In this document: one piece after another, positions 1 to 11,705 of the stretch
How the letters are laid out: each line of letters begins with the position of its first letter
How positions within the stretch are numbered: position 1 is the stretch's first letter
Origin: Thiorhodovibrio litoralis
Lineage (GTDB): Bacteria > Pseudomonadota > Gammaproteobacteria > Chromatiales > Chromatiaceae
Direction: 5' to 3'
DNA: 64,000 bases
Assembly (NCBI RefSeq): GCF_033954455.1
Contig: NZ_CP121473.1
Coordinates: forward strand, 4,574,501-4,638,500
Notes under the pieces: model-generated
The model's input: only the letters and a program-made list of their open reading frames with translations
Databases searched by the model: none
What the model was told of the DNA's origin: nothing
Made by a program: the position numbers and the translations under genes

Positions 1-183
1 ACACGTTTCTGCCAGCTGGTGCGCGAGATGTCCAACCGGACGCAGTTCATTTTCATCAGCCACAACAAAGTCACCATGGAAATCGCCGATCAGCTGATTG
101 GCGTGACCATGCATGAGCCCGGCGTCTCAAGGTTGGTCTCGGTCGATATCGATGATGCCGCGCGTTTGGCGGGGGCATCCTGA
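1..183 (+). CDS. smc: Chromosome segregation protein SMC, C-terminal end (partial)
   Basis: Only the last 60 codons are present, open at the left edge and ending TGA at 181-183. The peptide contains [22 protein letters not shown], the end of the SMC ATPase head just after Walker B, where a histidine switch and the D-loop region lie. SMC condenses and organises the chromosome. It is followed by zipA and ligA on the same strand, an smc-zipA-ligA order common in gammaproteobacteria, which supports the call. Confidence 0.85.
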   Translation, partial: TRFCQLVREMSNRTQFIFISHNKVTMEIADQLIGVTMHEPGVSRLVSVDIDDAARLAGAS

Positions 184-323
184 GGGCGCGCGCCCTGCTT
201 CCGAGAAACGACGGTGCCCGTTAGGGGGTCGGTTGTGGGCCAGCCAAGCCCGGATCGCAAAGGCGCGCAACTTTCGGTATATACTCAGGGGCAAGGTCTG
301 CAAACACGGGAATCCCGACGCTG

Positions 324-3106
<2,783 letters not shown>

Positions 3107-3292
3107 CCGGCGTCGTAAGGCAACCTATGACGGGCCCCAGGTCATCGCCCCCGCCCGATATCAATCGCGCGCACTTTCGCCTCTCAGACTGGCAGCGCGC
3201 ACCCATTGCCCCAACCTCCGATGATACTGGGCCGTAACGCGTCTATTCAATTTCTCAATTTCTCCCTTAGCCTCTGCACTCAGGAGACCCAC

Positions 3293-3574
3293 ATGCCTGA
3301 ACTCAGTCAGGAACAGCAAATACTGATCGCCATGCGCAAAACACTGGCGTCGGTCATCAAAGACGTCACCCCACCCCCGGGCATGAAACACCCGCTCTCC
3401 GAAAGCACCATCGAGGACGTGCGCCAATGCTTCGCGCTAATTTCCGCGCGGGAAAAGGAACTGGCCGATCTTGATGGCCGCGGCGGCGAACGCCCTTATT
3501 ACCCCGATCAGGAACAATCAGCCCAGGTCATTCCGGTGACGTCGCTCGGCAAGAAACCGCGCGACATTCATTGA
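3293..3574 (+). CDS. Small conserved-looking protein of unknown function
   Basis: A 93-residue soluble, mostly helical protein with no signal peptide or membrane segment. The start follows an AGGAGA ribosome binding site 7 bases upstream; longer readings of the frame have no such site. It has PPPGMKHPLSESTIEDVRQCF in the middle and a basic C-terminus. It sits 186 bases after ligA and just before a strong terminator, so it is probably expressed alone or at the end of the ligA unit. I do not recognise a function. Confidence 0.7.
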   Translation: MPELSQEQQILIAMRKTLASVIKDVTPPPGMKHPLSESTIEDVRQCFALISAREKELADLDGRGGERPYYPDQEQSAQVIPVTSLGKKPRDIH

Positions 3575-3606
3575 GCACTGGGCGCGGCATCAACTTTTTC
3601 AGGGCC

Positions 3607-3636
3607 AAAAAAAAACAGCGGTAACCGCTGCTTTTT
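3607..3636. terminator. Bidirectional intrinsic terminator between the 93-aa gene and pufA3
   Basis: A perfect CAGCGG/CCGCTG hairpin with a three-base loop is flanked by nine A (3607-3615) and five T (3632-3636). On the - strand the hairpin is followed by nine T, an ideal terminator for the end of the puf operon 95 bases downstream of pufA3. On the + strand it ends the ligA-side transcript. Confidence 0.85.
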
Positions 3637-3730
3637 AGGTGACCGAGCCGCGAATCAGCAGCGAAACACTTCGCTCGCTGTCGCGGCTTGATTGGATGAT
3701 CTTTTTTCGAGCAGTGTCCCGCGCCTGGCG

Positions 3731-3874
3731 TCAAAGAGGCGGAATGCCGTCGCTCAGCCAGTTCAAATCGGTGCCGAGCAGAATCAGATGGATCAGCAAC
3801 CCGAGCATCAGCTGAAAAGCCACGACGGCGATCAGCGTTCTGCGAGGATCAAGGATCTGCCACATTTTATGCAT
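3731..3874 (-). CDS. pufA: LH1 light-harvesting alpha polypeptide, third copy
   Basis: A 47-residue antenna peptide starting [14 protein letters not shown], with one membrane helix and the bacteriochlorophyll-binding His (LLIHLILL), followed by [13 protein letters not shown]. It is below usual ORF-size cutoffs. The C-terminal tail is cut short compared with copies 1 and 2, and the residue before the Asp of the NWLxD motif is Ser rather than Asp. The start is the first of two nearby ATGs (3874 and 3865), chosen because MHK starts are typical of LH1 alpha. It is the last gene before the terminator at 3607. Confidence 0.93.
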   Translation of the reverse strand: MHKMWQILDPRRTLIAVVAFQLMLGLLIHLILLGTDLNWLSDGIPPL

Positions 3875-3945
3875 ATCCAACTCCCAGTTAAGAAGTCTGG
3901 GTTATTCGCAAAAAGAAAGACGGGACGCGTCCTCCTTCCGGTCAA

Positions 3946-4086
3946 TTACAGCCAGGGACGATACATCCAAGCCAGTAAGTGCGCGAAAACGACCAAACCA
4001 AAATAGGCGCTCATGCTCGCCATGAAGATACCGTGGAATTCTTTCGCTTCGGCGTCGGTCAGCCCTGTCATGCTCTTTTCAGCCAT
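3946..4086 (-). CDS. pufB: LH1 light-harvesting beta polypeptide, third copy
   Basis: A 46-residue beta polypeptide (MAEKSMTGL ... MYRPWL) with one membrane helix and the bacteriochlorophyll-ligating His in FAHLLAW. AGAGG lies 8 bases before the ATG. An upstream ATG at 4092 would add two residues. Its protein sequence is identical to the first copy at 8266 despite many silent codon differences. It precedes pufA3 by 71 bases. Confidence 0.95.
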   Translation of the reverse strand: MAEKSMTGLTDAEAKEFHGIFMASMSAYFGLVVFAHLLAWMYRPWL

Positions 4087-4207
4087 TGTCATAGCCTCTC
4101 AGGTTGCGGCGGCCTTGCGGCCGTAATTGGATTCCGCGCTTTGTTTGCTATCAGGAAGTGCTATCAGGTACGCCCGTTAAGATAACGCATCGGGCGGGAC
4201 ACTGACA

Positions 4208-4244
4208 CCGCGGCAGCGAGAACTGAGTCCATCGGCTGCCGCGG
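4208..4244 (-). other. Perfect 10-bp hairpin between pufA2 and pufB3
   Basis: CCGCGGCAGC at 4208-4217 pairs exactly with GCTGCCGCGG at 4235-4244 across a 17-base loop. It follows the pufA2 stop in the transcript. There is no T run, so an RNA-stabilising or processing hairpin, as known between puf genes in Rhodobacter, is more likely than a terminator. Confidence 0.65.
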
Positions 4245-4265
4245 CTTACCTGAACCAATGCGGGA

Positions 4266-4499
4266 TCAGTTGATGGTACGAGTCTCAGGCATCGCCGACA
4301 TCTGACCAACGGAAGCCGTAGCAGCGCCCATGTAGGAGGTCGGGATACCGTCATCCAGCCAGTTCAGATCCGAGCCCAACAGGATGAAATGGATCAGCAG
4401 TCCCAGCACCAGCTGGAAGCCCGCGATGGCAACCAGGGTACGACGCGGATCAAAGAAGGTCCAGATTTTGTACATTCCGGCCATGTTGTTAGTGCTCAT
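4266..4499 (-). CDS. pufA: LH1 light-harvesting alpha polypeptide, second copy
   Basis: A 77-residue alpha polypeptide: N-terminal [22 protein letters not shown], one membrane helix with the bacteriochlorophyll-binding His (LLIHFILL), then [11 protein letters not shown] and an unusually long tail of about 25 residues. A GGAG ribosome site precedes the start. The spacing from the ligand His to the NWLDD tryptophan is 10 residues, as in Thermochromatium tepidum LH1 alpha, whose NWLDD region binds calcium. Confidence 0.95.
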   Translation of the reverse strand: MSTNNMAGMYKIWTFFDPRRTLVAIAGFQLVLGLLIHFILLGSDLNWLDDGIPTSYMGAATASVGQMSAMPETRTIN

Positions 4500-4600
4500 A
4501 ATGTTTTCTCCACATTCGAGTGCGGCAAATCCGGTAGTGACTGGATTTTAACAGCCGCGAATTATCACGTTAACGTCAAACGATCAGACTATCCGCAGCA

Positions 4601-4741
4601 TTACAGCCAAGGACGATACATCCAAGCCAAGGCATGCGCGAAAACCACAAGCCCGAAGTAGGCGGTCATGCTGGACATGAAGATACCGTGAAATTCTTTG
4701 GCCTCGTTGTCGGACAGACCAGTCATGCTCTTTTCAGCCAT
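4601..4741 (-). CDS. pufB: LH1 light-harvesting beta polypeptide, second copy
   Basis: A 46-residue beta polypeptide ([15 protein letters not shown] ... MYRPWL) with one membrane helix and the His ligand in VFAHALAW. It differs from copies 1 and 3 at a handful of positions (for example SDN for TDA, HAL for HLL). It is the first gene after pufC, 91 bases downstream, in a gap with a short GC-rich inverted repeat near 4771. Confidence 0.94.
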   Translation of the reverse strand: MAEKSMTGLSDNEAKEFHGIFMSSMTAYFGLVVFAHALAWMYRPWL

Positions 4742-4832
4742 GGTAGTTACCTCGTTGTTTCAGGAATCGGCCCGAGGGCCCTAATTAACCATCAATGAAT
4801 GTCGGCGGTCCTTCGCCTCGATCGATCTGCCT

Positions 4833-6029
4833 TTAGCGCTCCGCGGGTGCCGGTGGCATGGGCGCGGGTTGATAACGCATGGGCGCCGGGACGTACTGCA
4901 TCGGCGGCGCGGCTGGTGCTGCTGGCTCCGCAGCAGCTTGGTCTGCAGGCTTAGCCTCTGCAACCGGGCTTGGGGCAGCCGGGCTTGGGGCTTCTGCCGC
5001 AGTCTCGGCCGGAGCAGCCTCTGCAGCCGCGGCCTCATAAAGGGCTGGATAGTCCTTTGCCATAGGCGCACCGAACAGCGGCTTGTAAACCCCCTGGTGG
5101 CAGGTCTTGCAGTTCACTTTGAACGCATCGCCAAGAGGACCTTTCCGCGAAGCCGGCAGGACTTCGCCCAAAGGCGCAACATAGTCGTTGTTCATCTCAC
5201 GCACGTGGCGAATGGCATACCAAGCCGTCGTCCGTTTCGGGGTACTCTGATCCCAAGCGTAGAAGGACCGCGAATTGTGGCAGTAGGTGCAGTTCACCCC
5301 AAGGCCGTCCATGAAATGCCCCATCAGGCTGTAAGTCCATTCCGCCTGCTTGATCGACTTGCGGTTGCCCGTTGGCAACGCGGTTTGGCCGATAATCCGA
5401 ATATCCTGGTCACCCAAAAGGAAAGGCGTGAAAGGATCATAGGGCATTGAGGTGTAACCCGTGGCATAGCCGATGGTATTCTGCCCGGTCGGTGTGAAGC
5501 CGGATGGATGATCCGGTCCTGGATCAGAGGTCCACACATATTCCGGTACTGGATTGCCCCGATGGCAGGTGTAGCAGGTCACACCCGTCTGAGCCAGATG
5601 GTCGGTCCAGTTGGAGTTGGACGCCCGGGTCATCTCCAGCATACGCCGCGAAGCGATCTTGGTATAGACGCCGTCGGACTCCCACTGAACGCCTTCGTGG
5701 CAGTAGGTGCAGCCTTCTTTCGGAGCCACCCAGGTTGTCAGCGCCACCATGGTGCGGTTGAACTCATTGACCGTCAGGTCGCCGAGCACCTGGACGTTCT
5801 TGTAGACGTCCTTCGCCAAGCCGCCACCCGGAGTCGCTGCAGGAATCGCATCCGGCGCCTGATTGGCGTCGACCAGTTCCTTCAACAGGTCCGGGTTGTA
5901 GTTCTGCTGCATGGCCAAGCCACGATAGCCGTTTTGGACAATCTCGGGTGGCGGTGCCTCGCAGCCGACGATGAACGCGGTCGCCCCCAGGCTCAGGAGC
6001 GCCAGCGCATTGCGGTTACGCATCTTCAT
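4833..6029 (-). CDS. pufC: Photosynthetic reaction centre tetraheme cytochrome c subunit
   Basis: A 398-residue lipoprotein that re-reduces the photo-oxidised special pair. It has a lipobox (FIVGC, Cys about 23) and four CxxCH haem motifs (CTYCH, CYTCH, CTYCH, CKTCH). The C-terminal 75 residues or so are an Ala/Pro/Glu-rich tail ([27 protein letters not shown]), longer than usual and likely extended in the periplasm. The start ATG lies in the pufM stop (ATGA). The frame stays open further upstream, but the lipoprotein signal fixes this start. Confidence 0.96.
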   Translation of the reverse strand: MKMRNRNALALLSLGATAFIVGCEAPPPEIVQNGYRGLAMQQNYNPDLLKELVDANQAPDAIPAATPGGGLAKDVYKNVQVLGDLTVNEFNRTMVALTTWVAPKEGCTYCHEGVQWESDGVYTKIASRRMLEMTRASNSNWTDHLAQTGVTCYTCHRGNPVPEYVWTSDPGPDHPSGFTPTGQNTIGYATGYTSMPYDPFTPFLLGDQDIRIIGQTALPTGNRKSIKQAEWTYSLMGHFMDGLGVNCTYCHNSRSFYAWDQSTPKRTTAWYAIRHVREMNNDYVAPLGEVLPASRKGPLGDAFKVNCKTCHQGVYKPLFGAPMAKDYPALYEAAAAEAAPAETAAEAPSPAAPSPVAEAKPADQAAAEPAAPAAPPMQYVPAPMRYQPAPMPPAPAER

Positions 6030-7000
6030 TGCGACACCCCCTGCGTCAGATAGGGATTCTCGATGGACAGCTCCGACGGGTAGGTCGGCGCGAATCCGTG
6101 CTTGACGGCCCAAAGGTACCAGTTCTCGACCACGGTGCCGGTCAGCAGGATACCCAGACCAGCGGTTATGACCGTAAAGACCGCGAACCACCAGGCCCAG
6201 CGATGGATAGACTCCATGCTGGCGTTGAAGCCCATGCACCAGCGCCACAGCAGCATTGCACGCTCGGCCGCGGTACCGCGATCAGTGATCTGATCGATCT
6301 CGCGGTCGCCGCCGTAACGCGACACGGCCAGAATGGTCCCACCGTGCATCGCAAAGAGCACCGCTGAGCCGTACAGGAAGGCGATCGACAGCGCATGGAA
6401 CGGGTTGTAGTAGAAGTTCCCGTAGCGAATCGAAATAGCCGCTGTCCAGTCAAGATGCGGGAAGATGCCAAACGGAGGAGCCTCACCCCAGCTACCCATC
6501 AGGATTGGGCGAATGAAGCCCAGCGTCAGGTAGAAGAAGATCGCCGCAGCAAAGGCCCATGCCAGATGGGTACCCATGCCAAGATCAACCGCACGCTTGT
6601 AGACCCGCACCCACCACAAGAGGATGGAGAGAGTCAGGAAGAACCCGGCGATCAGCCACCAGCCACCTTCAGCAAGGGGTGGGAAGCTCAGGCCGTAAGC
6701 GGGCGGTGGTGGCTCCAGGGCTAACCAGAAGAATTCTTTAAGGAAAAGAATTGGACTCCAGTCGACCGACGCCAGCATATTGAGACCCATGATCTCAATG
6801 GCGATAAAGCCCGCGATCAGCGAAGCGATGCCCCAGCCCCCGAGATAGAGCGGACCAATCTGCGCGTCGCCAATCTTGCCGATCCAGTAATTGAAGATCG
6901 GCTTGCCAAGGCGAGGCAGACTGCCTCTCGGGAGCTCGACACCAGGGTAGCCAGGTTCGCGAACCTGCACCCTCGTGAAAATGTTTTGATATTCAGGCAT
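6026..7000 (-). CDS. pufM: Photosynthetic reaction centre M subunit
   Basis: A 324-residue membrane protein of normal length. With PufL it binds the special pair, accessory pigments, quinones and non-haem iron. It starts [21 protein letters not shown] and has five membrane helices with the expected His ligands ([26 protein letters not shown]). It follows pufL by 15 bases with a GAGGA ribosome site and overlaps the pufC start. Confidence 0.98.
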   Translation of the reverse strand: MPEYQNIFTRVQVREPGYPGVELPRGSLPRLGKPIFNYWIGKIGDAQIGPLYLGGWGIASLIAGFIAIEIMGLNMLASVDWSPILFLKEFFWLALEPPPPAYGLSFPPLAEGGWWLIAGFFLTLSILLWWVRVYKRAVDLGMGTHLAWAFAAAIFFYLTLGFIRPILMGSWGEAPPFGIFPHLDWTAAISIRYGNFYYNPFHALSIAFLYGSAVLFAMHGGTILAVSRYGGDREIDQITDRGTAAERAMLLWRWCMGFNASMESIHRWAWWFAVFTVITAGLGILLTGTVVENWYLWAVKHGFAPTYPSELSIENPYLTQGVSQ

Positions 7001-7015
7001 TTTGGTGTCCTCAGA

Positions 7016-7837
7016 TTACCAAATTGGGAGGTTAGGCCACCACATCCACCATTCCGGCCATCCGCGCGTCCAGAAGGGACCGGTCAGCACGATGCAGACC
7101 GCGCTCCAGAAAGCAGCGTTGATCGCAAGGAACAGACCGAGGCGATGGATGCCCAACGCACCGATGGAATAACCAACGATGTCCCGGAAGACGGTGTTTT
7201 CATGCTCGCCTGTCTTCACCGGCTCGCCGTCGCGCGGGTTGACCACGGAAAGGATCAAAGATCCGTGCATCGCCAGCGCCAGGCAGTTGGTGAAGAAGAA
7301 GCTGATCGCCAGCATATGCGCCGGGTTGTAATGGAAGTGCAGCGTTTGGTAGCCGATATTGGAAACCCAATCGAGGTGACTGAAGATTCCGTAAGGGAAA
7401 CCATGTCCCCAAGCACCAAGCAACACTGGACGAATCACAACCAGGGTGACATAGGCCAGGATGGCAAACGAAAAGGCGAAGGGTACATGGAGCCCAATGC
7501 CCAGCTTCCGGCAAATCTCAACTTGTCTGAGCGCCCAGGACACAAAGGCCCCGATTGCACAGATGGTAATAAACTGCCAGAGACCACCTTCTCTCAGTGG
7601 TGCAACACCTAACCCAACATCCAGGTTCGGCGGAGCAATACTGATTGCCCAGAGATTCCAGGTCGGCCCAAGAGCCGCACCGTAAATGATAAGCAGGGTA
7701 CCGAGGGTCGCGAAGAAAACCGTCGACACACCGAAGAAGCCGACATAAAACGGCCCCACCCAGAAGTCGAACAGATCTCCCCCGACCAGCGTCCCACCGC
7801 GTACGCGGTATTTTTTTTCAAAACTCAGCATGGCCAT
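7016..7837 (-). CDS. pufL: Photosynthetic reaction centre L subunit
   Basis: A 273-residue membrane protein starting [17 protein letters not shown], the conserved PufL N-terminus; the frame is open further upstream, but AGAGGA lies 9 bases before this ATG. Five membrane helices carry pigment and iron ligands ([30 protein letters not shown]). It forms the reaction-centre core with PufM. It is separated from pufA1 by a large hairpin (7891-7950). Confidence 0.98.
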   Translation of the reverse strand: MAMLSFEKKYRVRGGTLVGGDLFDFWVGPFYVGFFGVSTVFFATLGTLLIIYGAALGPTWNLWAISIAPPNLDVGLGVAPLREGGLWQFITICAIGAFVSWALRQVEICRKLGIGLHVPFAFSFAILAYVTLVVIRPVLLGAWGHGFPYGIFSHLDWVSNIGYQTLHFHYNPAHMLAISFFFTNCLALAMHGSLILSVVNPRDGEPVKTGEHENTVFRDIVGYSIGALGIHRLGLFLAINAAFWSAVCIVLTGPFWTRGWPEWWMWWPNLPIW

Positions 7838-7890
7838 CGTTAATTCCTCTGCTGGGGAGACACCATGACCTGCTGCCTCCACATAGCAAC

Positions 7891-7950
7891 TCGGATGCTG
7901 ACCGGCACGTGGGCCCGGGGGGCGAGCCCGCGCGGGTCAGCACCATCCGA
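7891..7950 (-). other. pufA1-pufL intercistronic hairpin
   Basis: TCGGA plus TGCTGACC at 7891-7903 pairs with GGTCAGCA plus TCCGA at 7935-7950, with a three-base bulge and an inner GGGC/GCCC pairing. It lies directly after the first antenna pair. In Rhodobacter a hairpin at the same place protects the pufBA message from 3' decay, so antenna peptides are made in excess over L and M. The same role is inferred here. Confidence 0.75.
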
Positions 7951-7960
7951 AAAGGCCTTC

Positions 7961-8164
7961 TTATTTGTTCTGGGGCGCTGCCGATGCAGCCTGTGCCTGA
8001 TAAGTCACAGGCACGCCGTCGTCCAGCCAGTTGAGGTCGGTGCTGAGCAGGATCATGTGGATCCCAAGACCCAAAACGATCTGAAAAACGCCAAGAGCGA
8101 CCAGGACCTGAGCAGGATTGATCAGCAGCCAAACTTTGTGCAGGTTTTGCAGGCTTTCGTTCAT
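7961..8164 (-). CDS. pufA: LH1 light-harvesting alpha polypeptide, first copy
   Basis: A 67-residue alpha polypeptide ([21 protein letters not shown]...). It has one membrane helix with His in LGIHMILL, then [16 protein letters not shown] and a 12-residue polar tail. It is paired with pufB1 and precedes pufL, the normal position for the main LH1 alpha gene. Spacing from His to Trp is 10 residues, one less than in Allochromatium vinosum alpha as I recall it. Confidence 0.96.
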   Translation of the reverse strand: MNESLQNLHKVWLLINPAQVLVALGVFQIVLGLGIHMILLSTDLNWLDDGVPVTYQAQAASAAPQNK

Positions 8165-8265
8165 CTTGATATCTCCAAATTTGGTGTAAGGCGCTGCCTA
8201 GAAGCAGCATCAGAAAAAAGGTCCGGCGGGCTCGCGATGAGCTCCCGTTATGCTGAAGGAGCGGA

Positions 8266-8406
8266 TTACAGCCAGGGGCGATACATCCAAGCCAGCAGAT
8301 GGGCGAAAACCACCAAGCCGAAGTAGGCGCTCATGCTAGCCATGAAGATGCCATGGAATTCTTTTGCTTCAGCGTCGGTCAGACCGGTCATTGATTTTTC
8401 AGCCAT
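8266..8406 (-). CDS. pufB: LH1 light-harvesting beta polypeptide, first copy
   Basis: A 46-residue beta polypeptide ([19 protein letters not shown] ... MYRPWL) with the His ligand in FAHLLAW. GGAGGA lies 7 bases before the ATG, the strongest ribosome site of the three beta genes. Protein sequence is identical to the third copy at 3946. It is the first gene of the core puf operon. Confidence 0.96.
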   Translation of the reverse strand: MAEKSMTGLTDAEAKEFHGIFMASMSAYFGLVVFAHLLAWMYRPWL

Positions 8407-8434
8407 GAGTAAATCCTCCGAAGAGATTTAAGTG

Positions 8435-8659
8435 TTAAGCCTTGCGGCTGTCAGCGCGCCCGCGGCGCACCATAACGGGCGTCGAGGCAAGCAGATGCCC
8501 CAACAGACCAGAGGTCCGGTTGCCCGGACGACTATGTGCTTCCTGGGTGCACAAAAACGCGACTAGCACCTCTGAAGCGCGAAATGCGTCGGCACCCCGG
8601 ACATACGAAGTCCCGAAAACCGAACACAAAGCTTTTAGCTGGCTCGCGGCTTTTTTCAT
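8435..8659 (-). CDS. Possible small ORF in the pufQ position
   Basis: A 74-codon frame whose ATG overlaps the bchZ stop (ATGA) and which ends 28 bases before pufB1. The product ([16 protein letters not shown]...) has no clear membrane helix, motif or similarity I recognise, and it does not look like Rhodobacter PufQ. Third-position GC is weaker than in real genes nearby. The coupling overlap is the only positive evidence; the stretch may simply be the puf leader. Confidence 0.3.
   Translation of the reverse strand: MKKAASQLKALCSVFGTSYVRGADAFRASEVLVAFLCTQEAHSRPGNRTSGLLGHLLASTPVMVRRGRADSRKA
8514..8529 (-). other. GNRA-tetraloop hairpin in the bchZ-pufB1 spacer
   Basis: On the - strand GTCCGG-GCAA-CCGGAC forms a six-pair stem closed by a GCAA tetraloop. 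Just beside it, TGTGC and GCACA (8535-8553) form a second short inverted repeat. Both lie in the leader of the core puf message. They could be processing or stability elements; nothing in the sequence proves a role. Confidence 0.45.
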
Positions 8660-10152
8660 GCCACGGCCTCCTGATTCATCGCCGAGCCCGCTTGTGCGAC
8701 ATGCTCGGCTGTTACTCGATCTTCACCCGCGCTGCGCGCTGCGCGCTCGGCCGCGTCGCGCAGCCGCTTGGCAGCGGAGATGCGCACCAGAACGGGCGCT
8801 GATTCCAGCATCTCGTCGAGCTTGCGCTTGGCATCGCTCTCCCACGGCAGCTCGCGGTGGCGCTCGCTGCCGGCGCGGGCAAGAGTCCCTTCGACCCGGT
8901 CAAGGTCCGTACCCAGGGGCAAAATATTAAAGAGCGCATCAAAGAGCGCGTTGCAGACTTCCTGCACTAGATAGGTCGCGCCCGAGAAGCCCATGAAGGG
9001 CGTGCCGGTGTGGCGGCGCACCAGGGTGCCGGGCAGCGAGGCCGGGATGAAAGCCGCGCGTCCGCCGGCCTCGGCCAGATACATGCGCTCGTTGTAGCCG
9101 CCGAAGACCACCAGCGGAGTCTTGCCACGCACCGCCTCGCGCGTGGCAGCGTTATCGGTCTTGACCCCGGGGCGACGCGCGATGGCGAAATGACAGGGCA
9201 TGCCGAGCTCGTCTTCGAGGTAATGGCGCACGCCACGGCTGTAGGTCTCGGTCGCGGCGATGCCGAAGCTCGCGGTGCCGAAGAAATCTTGCGTTACTGA
9301 GCGCCACAGGTCCCAGATGGGCTTGATGGTGGTGTGCTTCTCGCGCTCAATGAAAGGCTCGGGGTCGAGACCCAGAAGTTCACCAAGCTTGCGCAAAAAG
9401 GCGACAGTGCTGTGCAGGCCGATGGGCGCTTGCAGGAAGGGCTTCTCGAGCGCCTCGCACAGCTTGCGACCATACTCACGGTACATGCAGATGTTTACAT
9501 CCGCATCGGCCAGGCGCGGAATCTCATCGAGGTGCGCACCCAGCGGGAAAATCATGTTGATCTCGGCGCCCATGCCCTCGACCAAGCGACGCACCTCGGC
9601 CAGATCGGAAGCGGTGTTAAAGCAGCCATAGGCCGGGCCGATGATATTGACGCTTGGCTTGGCCGCCGTCTCGTTGGCGATCTTGCCCTTGCCCTTTTGG
9701 TTGGCGGCCTTGCCTTTGGCACGCTTGCCTTTGGCGCCGAACTGCGTCCACAACCAGAAGATGGCACGATCCGCGCTCTGCCACTGATCTTCATCAATGG
9801 TACGCGGCAAGAAACGCTGAATATTGGTACCAGCCGGGGTCACGCCGCCGCCGATCATCTCGGCGATGGAGCCGGTCACGACAACAGCGGGCTGCTTTGG
9901 ATCGAGCGTGGCGAAGGCGCGCTTCATGGCCTGCTCGGTGCCTTCCTGGCCGAGCTCTTCCTCGCCCAAGCCAGTGACAACCACCGGCAGTTCATGCGGC
10001 GGCAGCGCATCGGTGTAGTGCAGCACCGCCGTCACTGGCAGATTCTCACAGCCGACGGGGCCGTCGATGATGACTTGCAGGCCCTTGACCGCAGTGAAAA
10101 CATACACTGCGCCCCAGTAGCCGCCCGCGCGATCGAGGTCGAGCACCAACAT
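8656..10152 (-). CDS. bchZ: Chlorophyllide a reductase subunit BchZ
   Basis: A 498-residue catalytic subunit of chlorophyllide a oxidoreductase, which with BchX and BchY reduces ring B on the way to bacteriochlorophyll a. It shows [24 protein letters not shown] near residue 35 (iron-sulfur Cys), the nitrogenase-like fold and a C-terminal PCP_red-type domain ([22 protein letters not shown]). A lysine-rich low-complexity linker (about 140-168) is longer than I would expect. The start ATG overlaps the bchY stop (TGATG). Confidence 0.95.
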   Translation of the reverse strand: MLVLDLDRAGGYWGAVYVFTAVKGLQVIIDGPVGCENLPVTAVLHYTDALPPHELPVVVTGLGEEELGQEGTEQAMKRAFATLDPKQPAVVVTGSIAEMIGGGVTPAGTNIQRFLPRTIDEDQWQSADRAIFWLWTQFGAKGKRAKGKAANQKGKGKIANETAAKPSVNIIGPAYGCFNTASDLAEVRRLVEGMGAEINMIFPLGAHLDEIPRLADADVNICMYREYGRKLCEALEKPFLQAPIGLHSTVAFLRKLGELLGLDPEPFIEREKHTTIKPIWDLWRSVTQDFFGTASFGIAATETYSRGVRHYLEDELGMPCHFAIARRPGVKTDNAATREAVRGKTPLVVFGGYNERMYLAEAGGRAAFIPASLPGTLVRRHTGTPFMGFSGATYLVQEVCNALFDALFNILPLGTDLDRVEGTLARAGSERHRELPWESDAKRKLDEMLESAPVLVRISAAKRLRDAAERAARSAGEDRVTAEHVAQAGSAMNQEAVA

Positions 10153-11672
10153 CAGTGTGCCCCCCCAACTGCTGTCATGGGAGCCGAAGAAGCGCCAAGC
10201 GGCATCTGCGGCCAAACTCCAGCGCTCGCGCCCGTGCCCACGCCTTTGAAGAAGTCGGTCATGCGATCGAAACGCGGCTTACTCGCCAGCGCGGCATTGA
10301 CCACTTGGGCCAGCGAGCCGGCACCAGCCGCTCCGATCAGCGGACGTGCCGAGATCAGGTTGGTGAAATAGAGCGCCGGGATGGATTGCTCTTTGGCATG
10401 CTGCACCACAGGCGTGGTGCCGATGGCCAGATCGGGCTTAATGGCATCAACGGCGGACTTATCCTGCTCCAGCGAGGCGCGGAAGCGAACCTTAACGCCC
10501 TTGGACTCAAGCCATTCCCGATCGGCATCGGCCCAACGGGTGCGACCGGTCGCGGTGCCAACGTAGGGCACGTTCGCGCCGCTTTCGACCAGCAGGCGGG
10601 CGACCAGCAACTCCGAGCCCTCGTAGCCCGAGACGGTGATGGTTCCATTGATCGGCGCCCCGGACAGCGCGCCTTTGATGGCGGGCAGCACGGCATTCTT
10701 GGCGGCGGCGACCAAATCGGCCTTGATGTTGCAGGCCTCGCCTACTGCGTTCAGCCAGGCTTCGGTGCCGTCGTGACCAACAGGCGCGGAGCCGATGATG
10801 GGGCGACCAGCCTGCTCAAACTCGCGGATGGAGGCAACATAGTAGGGGTGGATCGCAGCCACGGCGGCGCAGTCGAGCGCCCCATAGAGCTCGCGCCATT
10901 CGCGCGTCGGCAACACGGGACCGGCGGCCAGACCCAGCGGCTCGAGCAGCATGCCGATGCCGACCGGATCAGCCGGGAACATCTCACCAAGCAGCGTAAT
11001 GGTGGGCTTCTCGCTGCGACCACCGCGCGGAGCCTGCACCGGGCCGGTTTCGGCCTCGCTACGAGCGCGGTTGAGCATGGCGCCGCAGAGCACGTCTTTT
11101 GCCTCAGCATGCGTGGGGACGCCAAAGCCGGGCACATCGATGCCGATCACGCGCACGCCATTGATGGACTGAGGCAACAGGCGCAGCGGGACGCCAGAGG
11201 CGGTCGGCACGCACAGGTTCATCACCACGATGGCGTCGTATTGCTCAGGATCGGCCAGTTGCTCGACCGCATCGCGCAGATCCTCGAACACCTTGCCGGT
11301 GACCAGGGTTTCCGAGTCAAAAGGTACATAGCCGACGCTGCGCTTCGCCCCATAGAAATGGGAGGTGAAGCTCAGGCCATAGACACAGCATGCCGAGCCG
11401 CAGAGAACGGAGGCGGTGCGACGCATGCGCAGACCGATCCGCAGCGAACCAAAGGCCGGACACATGGTCTGCGGCCGATCATGAGGTCCAGCAGGATAGT
11501 CGGCAGCAAAGCGCTCTAGCAGCTCGCTCTGACCCGAAGCCTCCGCGGCACGGCGTAAATGGTGCTCGCTCGCATTAGGGCCCGCATGACAGCCGCCAGC
11601 GGACGCGGCCGAGATCTGGTCTGGAACCAGCTCGGGGGCGCGCAGCGCTTGGTTGTCGATTGGGCGAAGCAT
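10152..11672 (-). CDS. bchY: Chlorophyllide a reductase subunit BchY
   Basis: A 506-residue subunit that pairs with BchZ and supplies Cys ligands for the shared [4Fe-4S] cluster ([14 protein letters not shown], then [20 protein letters not shown]). The rest follows the nitrogenase-like fold, ending in [18 protein letters not shown]. It lies 33 bases after bchX and overlaps bchZ by one base, so bchXYZ are cotranscribed. Confidence 0.96.
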   Translation of the reverse strand: MLRPIDNQALRAPELVPDQISAASAGGCHAGPNASEHHLRRAAEASGQSELLERFAADYPAGPHDRPQTMCPAFGSLRIGLRMRRTASVLCGSACCVYGLSFTSHFYGAKRSVGYVPFDSETLVTGKVFEDLRDAVEQLADPEQYDAIVVMNLCVPTASGVPLRLLPQSINGVRVIGIDVPGFGVPTHAEAKDVLCGAMLNRARSEAETGPVQAPRGGRSEKPTITLLGEMFPADPVGIGMLLEPLGLAAGPVLPTREWRELYGALDCAAVAAIHPYYVASIREFEQAGRPIIGSAPVGHDGTEAWLNAVGEACNIKADLVAAAKNAVLPAIKGALSGAPINGTITVSGYEGSELLVARLLVESGANVPYVGTATGRTRWADADREWLESKGVKVRFRASLEQDKSAVDAIKPDLAIGTTPVVQHAKEQSIPALYFTNLISARPLIGAAGAGSLAQVVNAALASKPRFDRMTDFFKGVGTGASAGVWPQMPLGASSAPMTAVGGAH

Positions 11673-11705
11673 AATAGTTCGTTGCGAGTGTTTAGTGGTT
11701 AGTGA

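Noticed and set aside
8535-8553. TGTGC...GCACA as a PpsR site upstream of puf
   Set aside because: Spacing is TGT-N13-ACA, one base longer than the TGT-N12-ACA consensus, and no promoter hexamers fit around it.
9334-10371. 345-codon + strand frame antisense to bchZ and bchY
   Set aside because: Shadow frame; the - strand carries clear BchZ and BchY motifs along the whole stretch.
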